Assembly: GCA_020061965.1 (NCBI GenBank)
Contig: JAGUXG010000179.1
Span: forward strand, 1-11,382
Direction: 5' to 3'
DNA from: a bacterium
GTDB lineage: Bacteria; UBA9089; UBA9088; JAGUXG01
DNA length: 11,382 bases
Every line of letters starts with the position of its first letter. The first letter of the stretch is position 1. A model generated the notes under the pieces. It was not told the origin of the DNA. It made no database searches and saw only the letters and a list, made by a program, of their open reading frames with translations. Position numbers and translations under genes: made by a program. Below, piece after piece: positions 1 to 7,314 of this stretch.

Positions 1-778
1 AACTGTTTGCCCTATCTGCGGTGAGAAGACAGAGAGAAAGGGTGATGAAGCCAAGGTCTATTGCTCAGGAAGGGATTGCCTCGGACAACTGAAGAAAAGG
101 ATAGAATACTTTGCCAAGAGGGACTGTATGGATATAGAGGGTCTGGGTGAGAAGGTCGTGGCTCAATTGATAGATAATGGGATAGTTAAAGACATTCCAG
201 ACCTTTACTCTTTGAAGAAAGAATCCCTTTTAGAATTAGAAGGTTGGCAAGAAAAGTCTGCAACAAATCTTATTGCTGCCATAGAAAAGAGTAAGGAAAG
301 ACCCCTTTCCAGGCTTATCTCTGCACTTGGTATTCCTCATGTTGGCACAACTTTAGCTTGGAGATTAGCTTCAGAGTTTGGTTCTATCTCTAAGTTAACC
401 AAGGCATCTTATGATGAGCTGATCACTCTTCCTGATGTAGGGCCAAAGGTTGCTGAGAGCATTCTTTTATTCTTCTCCCAAGAGAGGACGAAAGGTTTAA
501 TCCCTGCTTTCTCTGAGGCAAGCGTTGTAAGAAAAGAAGAGGCGGAAAGACCACTTCCATACAAGGGAAAGCAGTTTGTCATTACAGGAACCTTGCCTGG
601 AATAGGAAGGGATGAGGCAAAAAAACTTATAGAGTCGCTTGGCGGACAACTAAAGGATAGTGTAAGCAAAAAGATAGACTTTCTGATTGTAGGAGAAAAC
701 CCTGGTAGTAAGCTCAAGGTAGCAGAGAGTCTTGGGATTAAGATAATGCGGCCAGAAGAATTTGCTTTTAGAAGATAA
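1..778 (+). CDS. ligA: NAD-dependent DNA ligase LigA, C-terminal part (5' end outside window)
   Basis: LigA seals nicks in duplex DNA in replication and repair, using NAD+. Reading from base 2, about 258 residues are visible, roughly the last two fifths of a usual ~670-residue LigA. In order they are: a four-cysteine zinc finger (CPIC, then C-x4-C, codons 3 to 26 of the visible part); the conserved RIEYFAKRDCMDIEGLGEK segment; tandem helix-hairpin-helix repeats, including GIPHVGTTLAWRLA and LPDVGPKVAESI; and a C-terminal BRCT domain beginning KGKQFVITGTLPG and ending near EEFAFRR. The adenylation and OB domains must lie upstream. An internal ATG at 128 is not a real start, because the zinc finger is coded in frame before it. 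Nothing looks broken. Identification is firm from the domain order and motifs. Confidence 0.97.
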   Translation, partial: TVCPICGEKTERKGDEAKVYCSGRDCLGQLKKRIEYFAKRDCMDIEGLGEKVVAQLIDNGIVKDIPDLYSLKKESLLELEGWQEKSATNLIAAIEKSKERPLSRLISALGIPHVGTTLAWRLASEFGSISKLTKASYDELITLPDVGPKVAESILLFFSQERTKGLIPAFSEASVVRKEEAERPLPYKGKQFVITGTLPGIGRDEAKKLIESLGGQLKDSVSKKIDFLIVGENPGSKLKVAESLGIKIMRPEEFAFRR

Positions 779-800
779 CTGAAACCGTATTCTTCCAAAG

Positions 801-830
801 CAGACAAGAAGCAAATAAACAGTTTATAAA
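801..830 (+). promoter_or_regulatory. candidate promoter for tRNA-Thr and downstream genes
   Basis: CAGACA (801-806) matches four of six -35 positions. TATAAA (825-830) matches five of six -10 positions, with an 18-nt spacer. The predicted transcript start, about 837, lies 10 nt before the tRNA. The -35 is weak and the area is AT-rich, so this is tentative. Confidence 0.35.
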
Positions 831-839
831 CTATTTATT
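814..839. repeat. 26-bp AT-rich near-perfect palindrome before tRNA-Thr
   Basis: Two 13-nt arms, AATAAACAGTTTA and TAAACTATTTATT, pair at 12 of 13 positions around a centre between 826 and 827; the only mismatch is C820 with A833. The palindrome covers the candidate -10 of the tRNA promoter, so it could be an operator. It is almost GC-free and has no loop, which makes a rho-independent terminator for ligA unlikely. Confidence 0.55.
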
Positions 840-846
840 CTTTCTT

Positions 847-919
847 GCCCATGTAGCTCAGTTGGTAGAGCAAAGCACTCGTAATGCTTAGGTCGCAGGT
901 TCAACTCCTGTCATGGGCT
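847..919 (+). tRNA. tRNA-Thr (anticodon CGU)
   Basis: A full cloverleaf can be folded by eye. The acceptor stem GCCCATG (847-853) pairs perfectly with CATGGGC (912-918). The D stem is GCTC/GAGC (856-859/868-871) with an AGTTGGTA loop. The anticodon stem AAGCA/TGCTT (873-877/885-889) encloses the loop CTCGTAA, giving anticodon CGT at 880-882, which reads threonine ACG. The T stem GCAGG/CCTGT (895-899/907-911) has one G-U pair and the loop TTCAACT. The discriminator base is T919. CCA is not encoded, so it must be added by a nucleotidyltransferase. The HEAT-repeat gene begins only 13 nt after the discriminator. Confidence 0.97.
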
Positions 920-932
920 TTTCTATTAAACA

Positions 933-1457
933 GTGAACAGCAAGAAAAGATTTCTGCTCTTAATCTTTTTCGTCATCTGGGCGGTTTCCTTCTGGGTCTG
1001 GTTTGACAAGGCATCCGAAAAAGAAAGACCTATGAGGGCTGATGTTTTGGCTGAGATACACAGAAGGATGGAGGAGATAGATGAAATATCCAGGAAGACA
1101 GATGTGTCTCAACTGTTCACCTCAGCAAAACCAGCTATCTCTCAACTCACTTTTATTGGAACACCAGCAGCACCCTATCTACTCAAAGAAGCCTTGAATA
1201 AAGAGAGAGATACCTTAAGCCGAATGGTCTATATCCAGATTCTGGCTGGGATTGAAAACAAGGAGTCAGTTCCCTATCTTATAAATATTCTGAAAGACAG
1301 CAAAGAGGATGAGAGATTAAGGATGCAAACAGCATCTGCTCTGGGTATATTGAAGGATGAAAGGGCAATTCTTCCACTCAAAGAGGCTCTACTTAGCGAA
1401 AACAAAAGGATAGCAGAAATCTCTAAGTTGGCTCTTAGAAATTTTGATACGGAATGA
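933..1457 (+). CDS. membrane-anchored HEAT-repeat protein
   Basis: A 174-residue protein. The N-terminus has lysines and arginine (residues 4-6) followed by one hydrophobic segment (about 7-24, LLLIFFVIWAVSFWVW), consistent with a membrane anchor and the rest outside the cytoplasm. From about residue 70 it shows alpha-helical HEAT/PBS-lyase-like repeats: TPAAPYLLKEAL, ENKESVPYLINILKDS, TASALGILKDERAILPLKEAL. Such repeats usually bind other proteins; no catalytic residues are visible. The start is GTG at 933: an in-frame TAA lies at 927-929, and the next ATG (1032) would remove the membrane segment. No Shine-Dalgarno precedes it. Its stop overlaps the next gene's start as ATGA (1454-1457), indicating cotranslation with the O-antigen-ligase-like protein, so a scaffold or accessory role in envelope assembly is plausible. 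The specific function is unknown. Confidence 0.82.
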   Translation: MNSKKRFLLLIFFVIWAVSFWVWFDKASEKERPMRADVLAEIHRRMEEIDEISRKTDVSQLFTSAKPAISQLTFIGTPAAPYLLKEALNKERDTLSRMVYIQILAGIENKESVPYLINILKDSKEDERLRMQTASALGILKDERAILPLKEALLSENKRIAEISKLALRNFDTE

Positions 1458-3406
1458 TGAAGCATATTATCAGATGGCTTTTCCCATCATTTATCATAGC
1501 AATACCCATAGCTGTTGACCTGCGAACTAATGGTCTCTATGACATTCCAAAGATAAGCCTTCTCTATCTTTTTGCCAGCAGCGGTCTTCTCCTCTTTATT
1601 ATTGAGACAGAGAAAGAGAAAAGGATAGAGGTTGTTCAAAATAGGATATTCTATCTTTTTGGACTCTTTATCTTGATAAACCTTGTTTCAACCATTCTCT
1701 CCATATCACCTGTTCTTTCCATATTTGGGCTATACCGTAGATATGATGGTCTTCTGACCTTGTTTTCTTATGCGGCTCTTCTCCTTCTCTTTGCTAACTA
1801 TGGAAGGATAAAAGATACTGCTTATGCCATTTTAATAGCCGCTACATTGACAAGTAGCTATGCCATCTTACAACACCTGAAAATATACATTATTCCAACG
1901 CTTACTGCTGACCGCACAACCTCTCTCTTTGGAAACCCAAACTTCTTGGCAGCGTATCTCCTTATGGCATTTCCTCTGGCACTTATCCTTCACCTTTCTG
2001 AAAAGAAGAATCTTTTTGGCATCATCTCTCTTATTATCCTGCTCGGTCTATTCTTCACCAAGACAAGGGCAACCTTCCTTGGGCTTCTGGTTCAAATACC
2101 ATTTCTCTTGTTCTTGATAAGAAAGAAGATAGATATGAAAAGGCTTTTGGTCTTTATGATTCCTTTCTTTCTATTCTTTATCATCCTTGGTAAACCAATT
2201 ATAGGTCGTCTTATTTCATCTTCAACTGATGTGGCTAGAATAGGTTTGTGGAAGGGGACTTTCTCTGTCTTCTGCCAGCATCCTTTATTCGGCACAGGGC
2301 CTGAGGCTCTCAGCCCTGCATTTGTCAAGAATATGCCTCCTGAATTTATCAAGCATTACAAGGGTGCGTATATCTTAGCAGATAAAGCCCACAATGAGTT
2401 CCTTGATATAGCGGCAACAAGGGGGATATTTGCCCTCCTTCTTTGGCTTCTTATCATCTCCGCTATATTTAAGATAGGGCTTTCTGCTTCTGGAAAAGAG
2501 AGGCCGTTCATTTTGGCGTTTTTGGCAGGAATCTTTGGTTATCTTGTTCAGGCACAGTTTAACCTCTCCCTCTTTTCAATAACGCATTTGGTCTGGGTGA
2601 TGATGGGTCTTGTGATTGGCTCTCTCTCTAAAAGAAAAGTTATCAAGATTCGCAGCGCCAAAACTCTCTCTATTCTTTCTATCCTTGCTTTTACTCTTGT
2701 CTTGTGCCTACTTGTTAGATTCTATCTTTCTGATATCTATTTTTATCAGGCAAAGATGTTTTCTATGGCCGGCGATAAGGCTTCTGCCATAAAGTTTTTT
2801 GATAAATCCTGTAAAGCCAATCCATATGAAAGGGAGTATATAAAAGAATACCTTCAGTTTCTGCTTGATATAGGCGAAAGGGATAAGGCAGAGGAATTGG
2901 GAAAAAAGGCTATCTGGCTGATGGCTGATGAGTCAAGGCTATACTATCTCTTGGCACAAAGCACAGAGGATAGGTCAATAGACGAAGCTATCTCGTTTTA
3001 TAAAAAGACTCTCTATCTGAACCCTTCTTGGGCAGATCCTCATAACAACTTAGCTATACTCTATATTAACAAAAAAGATTTTTCTTCGGCAAGGATTGAG
3101 TTTGAAAAAGCCCTTCATCTCAACCCAGACTCTTTAAGCTACAAGGAGAACTTAGGCAATCTTTACATCCAGATGGGATATGAGGCTTATGAAAGGAAAG
3201 AGTTCAAAGCGGCTATTTCCTTTTATAATGAAAGGCTCATCCTTTTTCCACAGGACATCTCTACAATGAAAAACCTTGCCTCTATCTATCTTAAGCTGAA
3301 AAGATATAAAGAAGCAAAAGAGGAGTTCTCAAAGGTATTGGCCATAAATCCCGAAGATGATTATGCCAAAAATTTATTTTGGTACATTCAGGACCAAAAT
3401 AAATAA
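1454..3406 (+). CDS. O-antigen ligase/polymerase-like (Wzy_C) membrane protein with C-terminal TPR domain
   Basis: A 650-residue protein with two halves. Residues 1 to about 425 form roughly a dozen membrane segments with O-antigen ligase family signatures: SLFGNPNFLAAYLL (157-170), TKTRATFLG (202-210), GTGPEAL (280-286), and a large external loop ending in KAHNEFLDIAATRG (311-324). In this family such a loop holds conserved Arg and His residues needed for transfer of lipid-linked glycan. Residues about 426-650 hold four to five tetratricopeptide repeats (for example around 493-524, 525-559 and 602-635, with the typical LNP / YKEA pattern), probably facing the periplasm. The architecture resembles WaaL/Wzy or protein O-oligosaccharyltransferases, and sequence alone does not tell which. 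ATGATG at the start overlaps the HEAT gene, so the two are translationally coupled. The next gene is separated by a promoter. Confidence 0.88.
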   Translation: MMKHIIRWLFPSFIIAIPIAVDLRTNGLYDIPKISLLYLFASSGLLLFIIETEKEKRIEVVQNRIFYLFGLFILINLVSTILSISPVLSIFGLYRRYDGLLTLFSYAALLLLFANYGRIKDTAYAILIAATLTSSYAILQHLKIYIIPTLTADRTTSLFGNPNFLAAYLLMAFPLALILHLSEKKNLFGIISLIILLGLFFTKTRATFLGLLVQIPFLLFLIRKKIDMKRLLVFMIPFFLFFIILGKPIIGRLISSSTDVARIGLWKGTFSVFCQHPLFGTGPEALSPAFVKNMPPEFIKHYKGAYILADKAHNEFLDIAATRGIFALLLWLLIISAIFKIGLSASGKERPFILAFLAGIFGYLVQAQFNLSLFSITHLVWVMMGLVIGSLSKRKVIKIRSAKTLSILSILAFTLVLCLLVRFYLSDIYFYQAKMFSMAGDKASAIKFFDKSCKANPYEREYIKEYLQFLLDIGERDKAEELGKKAIWLMADESRLYYLLAQSTEDRSIDEAISFYKKTLYLNPSWADPHNNLAILYINKKDFSSARIEFEKALHLNPDSLSYKENLGNLYIQMGYEAYERKEFKAAISFYNERLILFPQDISTMKNLASIYLKLKRYKEAKEEFSKVLAINPEDDYAKNLFWYIQDQNK

Positions 3407-3410
3407 AATA

Positions 3411-3439
3411 TTGAGAAATTTTTAGATTGAGAGTATACT
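3411..3439 (+). promoter_or_regulatory. sigma70-type promoter of the HD-GYP gene, predicted leaderless start
   Basis: TTGAGA (3411-3416, five of six), a 17-nt spacer, then TATACT (3434-3439, five of six). The canonical +1 falls at 3446-3447, which is the A of the gene's ATG or the base before it, leaving no room for a Shine-Dalgarno. None is seen upstream (TTAAAATTATG). Confidence 0.7.
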
Positions 3440-3446
3440 TAAAATT

Positions 3447-5186
3447 ATGGTTAAACCAAAGACTATTTTTTCTGAAGAGATAAAGACGATAAGAAAGATA
3501 GCTATCAGTTTAGAGGAAGATCTTTCTAATGTTCAAAAGAGAACCAGAGAGAGAGAGAGCAGGGTAAAACTCCTCTATGATTCCTTAGAGAAGGTCTCCT
3601 TGAAGGCTGAGGCGCTTCAGGAGATAAGCGACTTAGTTGGTCTTGATTTAGATGCTGATGAGGTTCTCTCCTTGATTATGGACTCTATCTTAAAGTTGAT
3701 GAAGACAGATGCAGGAAGCATCCTTCTTTTGGATAAGAGCGGTGAAAGGCTTATCTTTAAGATAGCCAAAGGAGAGAAGGCTGATGAGGTAAAGAAGTTT
3801 GATGTGAAAGTTGGAGAGGGGATAGCTGGTTGGGTTGTACAGAATAATCAGGCCGTCATTGCCCCTCATCCAAAGAAGGATAAAAGATTTAAGTCTGATA
3901 TAGCCGAAAAGATCGGGTATCTTCCTTATAACATCCTTGCTGTTCCACTTGTCTCAAGGAAGGCAGTTATCGGTGTAGTTGAGTTAATCAACACATTAGA
4001 GAAAAAGTGTTTTACTAAAGAGGATGAAGACCTCCTTATCTCAATAAACAACCAGATAGCTATTGTCATAGAGAATGCAAACCTCTTCTCTGCCTTAGTC
4101 AGAAAGATGTCCGAGAAGACTGTCCTCTCTGAGGTTTCAAAGACAGTCAACTCTACTATCAGCCTTGATAATGTCCTTGACCTATCTATGAGGTTAGTCA
4201 AGCAAGTGATGAGGGTTGAAGCCTCCTCTCTTCTTTTATTGGACAAAGAGAAGAATGAGCTTGTCTTTCAAGTAGCCCTTGGAAAGAAGGGTGAAGCCAT
4301 AAAGGAGATACAGGTTCCTGTGGGTAAAGGAATCGCTGGCTGGGTGGCTGAAACTGGAGAAGCCCTCTATATAAAAGATGTTACTAAGGACGAAAGATTC
4401 TTTAAGATGGTTGACAAGACATCAGGGTTTATAACCAAGTCCATCATCTGCGTTCCACTCAAGATAAAAGATAGGCTCATAGGTGTGGCTCAAGCCATAA
4501 ACTCGATTGGAGAGAAAGAGGTATCTGGGGACGATATAGAGCTATTCTCTACTATCGCCTCACAAATGGCGATTGCCATTGAAAACGCCTCTTTATATAA
4601 AGATCTGGAAGAGCTATTTTTCTCTACCATCTCAACACTTGTCGCCACAATAGATGCCAAGGATCCATATACACATGGCCATTCCCAGAGGGTGATGGAG
4701 TATAGTGTTGCTTGCGCAGAGGAGCTTGATCTCCCAAATGAAGAGATAAAGGAGATAAAACTTTCTGGCCTCCTGCACGATATTGGAAAGATAGGGATTG
4801 ATGAGAAGATTCTGCGAAAACAGGAGAGGCTTACAGAAGATGAGTTTTCTGTAATAAAGACCCATCCAGATATGGGGGCGGATATTGTCTCCCATATAAA
4901 ACAGCTTATTACTGTCTTACCAGGTATCCGTCACCACCACGAAAGATATGATGGAAAGGGCTATCCAGCAGGCTTAGCTGGACAAAAGATTCCACTTTCA
5001 GCAAGGATAATCGCTGTCTGCGACACCTTTGATGCGATGACATCTGACCGTCCATATCGCAAAGGATTAGAGGCAAAGATAGCCTTAGCTGAGATAGAAA
5101 AGTTCTCTGGAAGCCAGTTTGATAAGACCTGTGCAGATGCATTTTTGCTAAACCACAAGAAAGGAAAAATATGTTCTGGCAACTGA
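3447..5186 (+). CDS. GAF-GAF-HD-GYP protein, probable c-di-GMP phosphodiesterase
   Basis: A 579-residue signalling protein without membrane segments. A charged, probably coiled-coil stretch (about 10-60) leads into a first GAF domain (about 70-211, with GEGIAGWVVQ and YNILAVPLVSR), a second GAF domain (about 241-381, with GKGIAGWVAE and IICVPLKI), and a C-terminal HD-GYP domain (about 395-570). The HD-GYP domain has all the hallmarks: HGHSQRV, LHDIGKIGI (H444, D445, K448), THPDMG (H473), HHHERYDGKGYP (496-507) and DTFDAMTSDRPYR. An intact HD-GYP hydrolyses cyclic di-GMP to GMP; activity here is inferred. The GAF domains probably sense a small ligand, which is not identifiable. The two GAFs resemble each other, suggesting an internal duplication. 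The gene overlaps DUF3307 by 16 nt. An (AG)7 run lies early in the gene. Confidence 0.93.
   Translation: MVKPKTIFSEEIKTIRKIAISLEEDLSNVQKRTRERESRVKLLYDSLEKVSLKAEALQEISDLVGLDLDADEVLSLIMDSILKLMKTDAGSILLLDKSGERLIFKIAKGEKADEVKKFDVKVGEGIAGWVVQNNQAVIAPHPKKDKRFKSDIAEKIGYLPYNILAVPLVSRKAVIGVVELINTLEKKCFTKEDEDLLISINNQIAIVIENANLFSALVRKMSEKTVLSEVSKTVNSTISLDNVLDLSMRLVKQVMRVEASSLLLLDKEKNELVFQVALGKKGEAIKEIQVPVGKGIAGWVAETGEALYIKDVTKDERFFKMVDKTSGFITKSIICVPLKIKDRLIGVAQAINSIGEKEVSGDDIELFSTIASQMAIAIENASLYKDLEELFFSTISTLVATIDAKDPYTHGHSQRVMEYSVACAEELDLPNEEIKEIKLSGLLHDIGKIGIDEKILRKQERLTEDEFSVIKTHPDMGADIVSHIKQLITVLPGIRHHHERYDGKGYPAGLAGQKIPLSARIIAVCDTFDAMTSDRPYRKGLEAKIALAEIEKFSGSQFDKTCADAFLLNHKKGKICSGN
3546..3559 (+). 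repeat. (AG)7 dinucleotide tract inside the HD-GYP gene
   Basis: Fourteen bases of uninterrupted AG repeat, coding part of the Arg-Glu-Arg-Glu stretch near codon 35. A gain or loss of one unit would shift the reading frame ahead of both GAF domains. The tract is short, so slippage is possible but not shown. Confidence 0.8.
5161..5165 (+). promoter_or_regulatory. ribosome binding site of the DUF3307 gene
   Basis: AAGGA ends 5 nt before the ATG at 5171 and lies inside the last codons of the HD-GYP gene. It supports this start despite the 16-nt overlap. Confidence 0.6.
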
Positions 5187-5824
5187 TTTTTGCTCATCTT
5201 TTGACGGATTTTCCCTTACAGCTTGAGACTATCTTTGAACTGAAGAAGAGGGGTATATTTGGAATCATGCTTCACTCAGGGATGTGGACAGTTGTAGCAA
5301 TAATTTTGGCGCCGCATTTAGCTCTCAATCTTTTATCCTGGGGGTTATTTTTTGTATCTCATACTATCATAGACTGGTTAAAGATTAAAGTGACAGAAAT
5401 AATGCCGGCATTAGACAACCTTTGGATGTTTCTTCTTGACCAGATTCTCCATATACTTGTAATTTATATAGCTTGCTGGTTTTGGTCAGATTCAAATGAA
5501 CCTGTATCTTTTATCATTCTGTATCTCTGCTTCTATATTATTTCAGGTCCTGCTGGAATAATCCTCAACTTCTATATCAAAAAGCTCTTTTATGGCAGCG
5601 AGACCTCAGTAATTGTCTCAAAAGAGGCTTACTACTTTGCCGGGGAGAGAATGGCTATCTTCACCCTTATCTTATTGCCGTATCCATTCTACTTCTGTTT
5701 ACCCTTACTTCTGATGGGAAGAGGGCTTATCTTTACTGAAAGAAGGGATTCTGCATTAGACATTGCTATCTCCACAGCGTTGGCTGTCTTTTGTGGATTG
5801 GTCTTTATCCTCTTTATCAAATAA
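5171..5824 (+). CDS. DUF3307 family membrane protein
   Basis: A 217-residue, strongly hydrophobic protein with about five to six membrane segments. The N-terminus, FAHLLTDFPLQ, is characteristic of DUF3307. It carries H-x3-D pairs, HLLTD (H9, D13) and SHTIIDWLK (H64, D68), with H35 between them. This arrangement is reminiscent of membrane-embedded metal-dependent hydrolases such as the YdjM/DUF457 type, but that link is inference. The family has no firm function. The start at 5171 is chosen because it begins the conserved domain and follows a Shine-Dalgarno. It overlaps the end of the HD-GYP gene in another frame, so coupled translation and a possible membrane output for that c-di-GMP module are suggested. 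About 114 nt separate it from acsC; apart from the acsC promoter nothing is evident there. Confidence 0.78.
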   Translation: MFWQLIFAHLLTDFPLQLETIFELKKRGIFGIMLHSGMWTVVAIILAPHLALNLLSWGLFFVSHTIIDWLKIKVTEIMPALDNLWMFLLDQILHILVIYIACWFWSDSNEPVSFIILYLCFYIISGPAGIILNFYIKKLFYGSETSVIVSKEAYYFAGERMAIFTLILLPYPFYFCLPLLLMGRGLIFTERRDSALDIAISTALAVFCGLVFILFIK

Positions 5825-5880
5825 TCCGTATCTTCTTGCCTCTACTACTTTTTGCCTTTCTTGCACCTAGATTTAATTCC

Positions 5881-5909
5881 TTGACTAAATATTTTAGCTA
5901 CAGGATAAT
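5881..5909 (+). promoter_or_regulatory. sigma70-type promoter of acsC
   Basis: TTGACT (5881-5886, five of six), a 17-nt spacer, then GATAAT (5904-5909, five of six). The predicted start near 5916 gives a 23-nt leader containing the Shine-Dalgarno of acsC. The leader is too short for a riboswitch. Confidence 0.68.
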
Positions 5910-5927
5910 ATTTATACTATTTATTTT

Positions 5928-5934
5928 GGGAGGT
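5928..5934 (+). promoter_or_regulatory. Shine-Dalgarno of acsC
   Basis: GGGAGGT, ending 4 nt before ATG 5939 (5 nt from the GGAGG core), is close to ideal and fixes the start. Confidence 0.85.
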
Positions 5935-5938
5935 AAAA

Positions 5939-7291
5939 ATGGCACTTTCAGGTTTAGACATATTTAAGAAGTTACCAAAGACAAATTGCAAAAAATGCAA
6001 TTTTCCTACATGCTTGGCTTTTGCTATGCAGGTAGCGACAGGAAAGGTGGAGATATCCTTGTGTCCGGATGTTTCTGCTGAGGCTATGGCACAGATAGCT
6101 GAGGCTACAGCCCCTCCAATCAGACCTATAACTATTGGAACTGGTGAGAATGAATTGAAGATTGGTGAGGAGACAGTGATGTTTCGGCACGACAAAAGGT
6201 TTGAGCATCAACCAGGGATTGGGGTTTTGGTTACGGATGAGATGGATGACAAGACCTTGCAAGGCTTGCTTGAAAGGTTTAATGCTGTCAGATTCGAACG
6301 GGTCGGAGTGATGATGAGACCAGAGCTTATCGCCATAAAAAGCCTCTCTGGCAATCCAGAAAAATTTAAGGCTTTAGTAAAAAGGGTTGTAGATGAGACT
6401 TCCGCACTATTGGTGCTGATGAGCGATTCTCCTGAAATACTTAAGGCTGGTTTGAGTCTTTGTAGCGAAAAAAGACCTTTGCTTTGTGGCGCCACAAAAG
6501 ATAATCTTGACCACGTAGCCCAGATTGCCAAAGAGAACAATACACCTGTAGTGGCTAAAGGAGGGGATTTGGATGAATTGGCTGATTTAACTGCTAGATT
6601 AAGTTCTAGTAGCGTCAAGGATATACTTCTTTATCCAACTACTACTTCATTAAAGTCCAGATTTGAACAGGAGGTGATGGCCAGAAGGCTGCCTCTAAAA
6701 AACAATCTGCGTGCTTTAGGATTTCCCACAATCTTATTCCCCTCTGACTGGACAGAGGATAGAGATAAAGAGGTTCTGATAGCCGCTACCTTTGTGGCAA
6801 AGTATGCTGGAATAATCATCCTCTCTAACCTTGAGCCGCACTATCTCTACCCTCTCTTTACGGAAAGGATGAACATTTACACAGACCCACAGAGGCCGAT
6901 GACTATGGAGGAAAAGGTGTATGAGTTCAGTAACCCTGATAAAGATTCTCCACTCTTAGTCACTGGAAACTTTGCCCTGACCTATTTTCTGGTAACAGGT
7001 GAGGTTGAATCCTCAAAGGTTGGGTGCTGGTTAGCTATTCAGAATACAGATGGGCTCTCTGTCTTGACTGCCTGGGCTGCTGGAAAGTTCAATGCTGAAT
7101 CAGTGGCTAAGTTTATCAAGGCGTCCAAAATAGCTGAAAATCTCTCTCATAGAAATATAGTCATTCCGGGCTATGTGGCTGAAATCTCGGGTGAGTTGGA
7201 GGAGGAGCTTGGTTCTAACTGGAAGGTTATAGTTGGCCCAAGGGAAGCCTCGAGCATTCCATCCTTTTTGAAACAATGGCAAAAAAGTTAA
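5939..7291 (+). CDS. acsC: corrinoid iron-sulfur protein large (gamma) subunit of CODH/acetyl-CoA synthase
   Basis: AcsC, with AcsD, forms the corrinoid iron-sulfur protein that carries the methyl group from methyl-tetrahydrofolate to acetyl-CoA synthase in the Wood-Ljungdahl pathway. The 450-residue length matches the family. The N-terminal [4Fe-4S] motif is complete: C17-x2-C20-x4-C25-x16-C42. A TIM-barrel-like middle domain follows (GVGVMM-type segments, LLYPTTTSL, LGFPTILFP). The C-terminal corrinoid-binding domain includes VTGNFALTYFLVTGEVESSK and WLAIQNTDGLSVLTAWAAGKF. The protein is cytoplasmic. It has its own promoter and strong Shine-Dalgarno. AcsE follows after a 203-nt gap holding a long palindrome. 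The partner gene acsD and the CODH/ACS genes are not here. Identification is firm. Confidence 0.96.
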   Translation: MALSGLDIFKKLPKTNCKKCNFPTCLAFAMQVATGKVEISLCPDVSAEAMAQIAEATAPPIRPITIGTGENELKIGEETVMFRHDKRFEHQPGIGVLVTDEMDDKTLQGLLERFNAVRFERVGVMMRPELIAIKSLSGNPEKFKALVKRVVDETSALLVLMSDSPEILKAGLSLCSEKRPLLCGATKDNLDHVAQIAKENNTPVVAKGGDLDELADLTARLSSSSVKDILLYPTTTSLKSRFEQEVMARRLPLKNNLRALGFPTILFPSDWTEDRDKEVLIAATFVAKYAGIIILSNLEPHYLYPLFTERMNIYTDPQRPMTMEEKVYEFSNPDKDSPLLVTGNFALTYFLVTGEVESSKVGCWLAIQNTDGLSVLTAWAAGKFNAESVAKFIKASKIAENLSHRNIVIPGYVAEISGELEEELGSNWKVIVGPREASSIPSFLKQWQKS

Positions 7292-7314
7292 AGTTTAATA
7301 GTTTATGTAAAGCA

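Noticed and set aside
5825..5880. Possible terminator or regulatory RNA between DUF3307 and acsC
   Set aside because: No stem of useful length or T-run was found, and the acsC leader is too short for a riboswitch.
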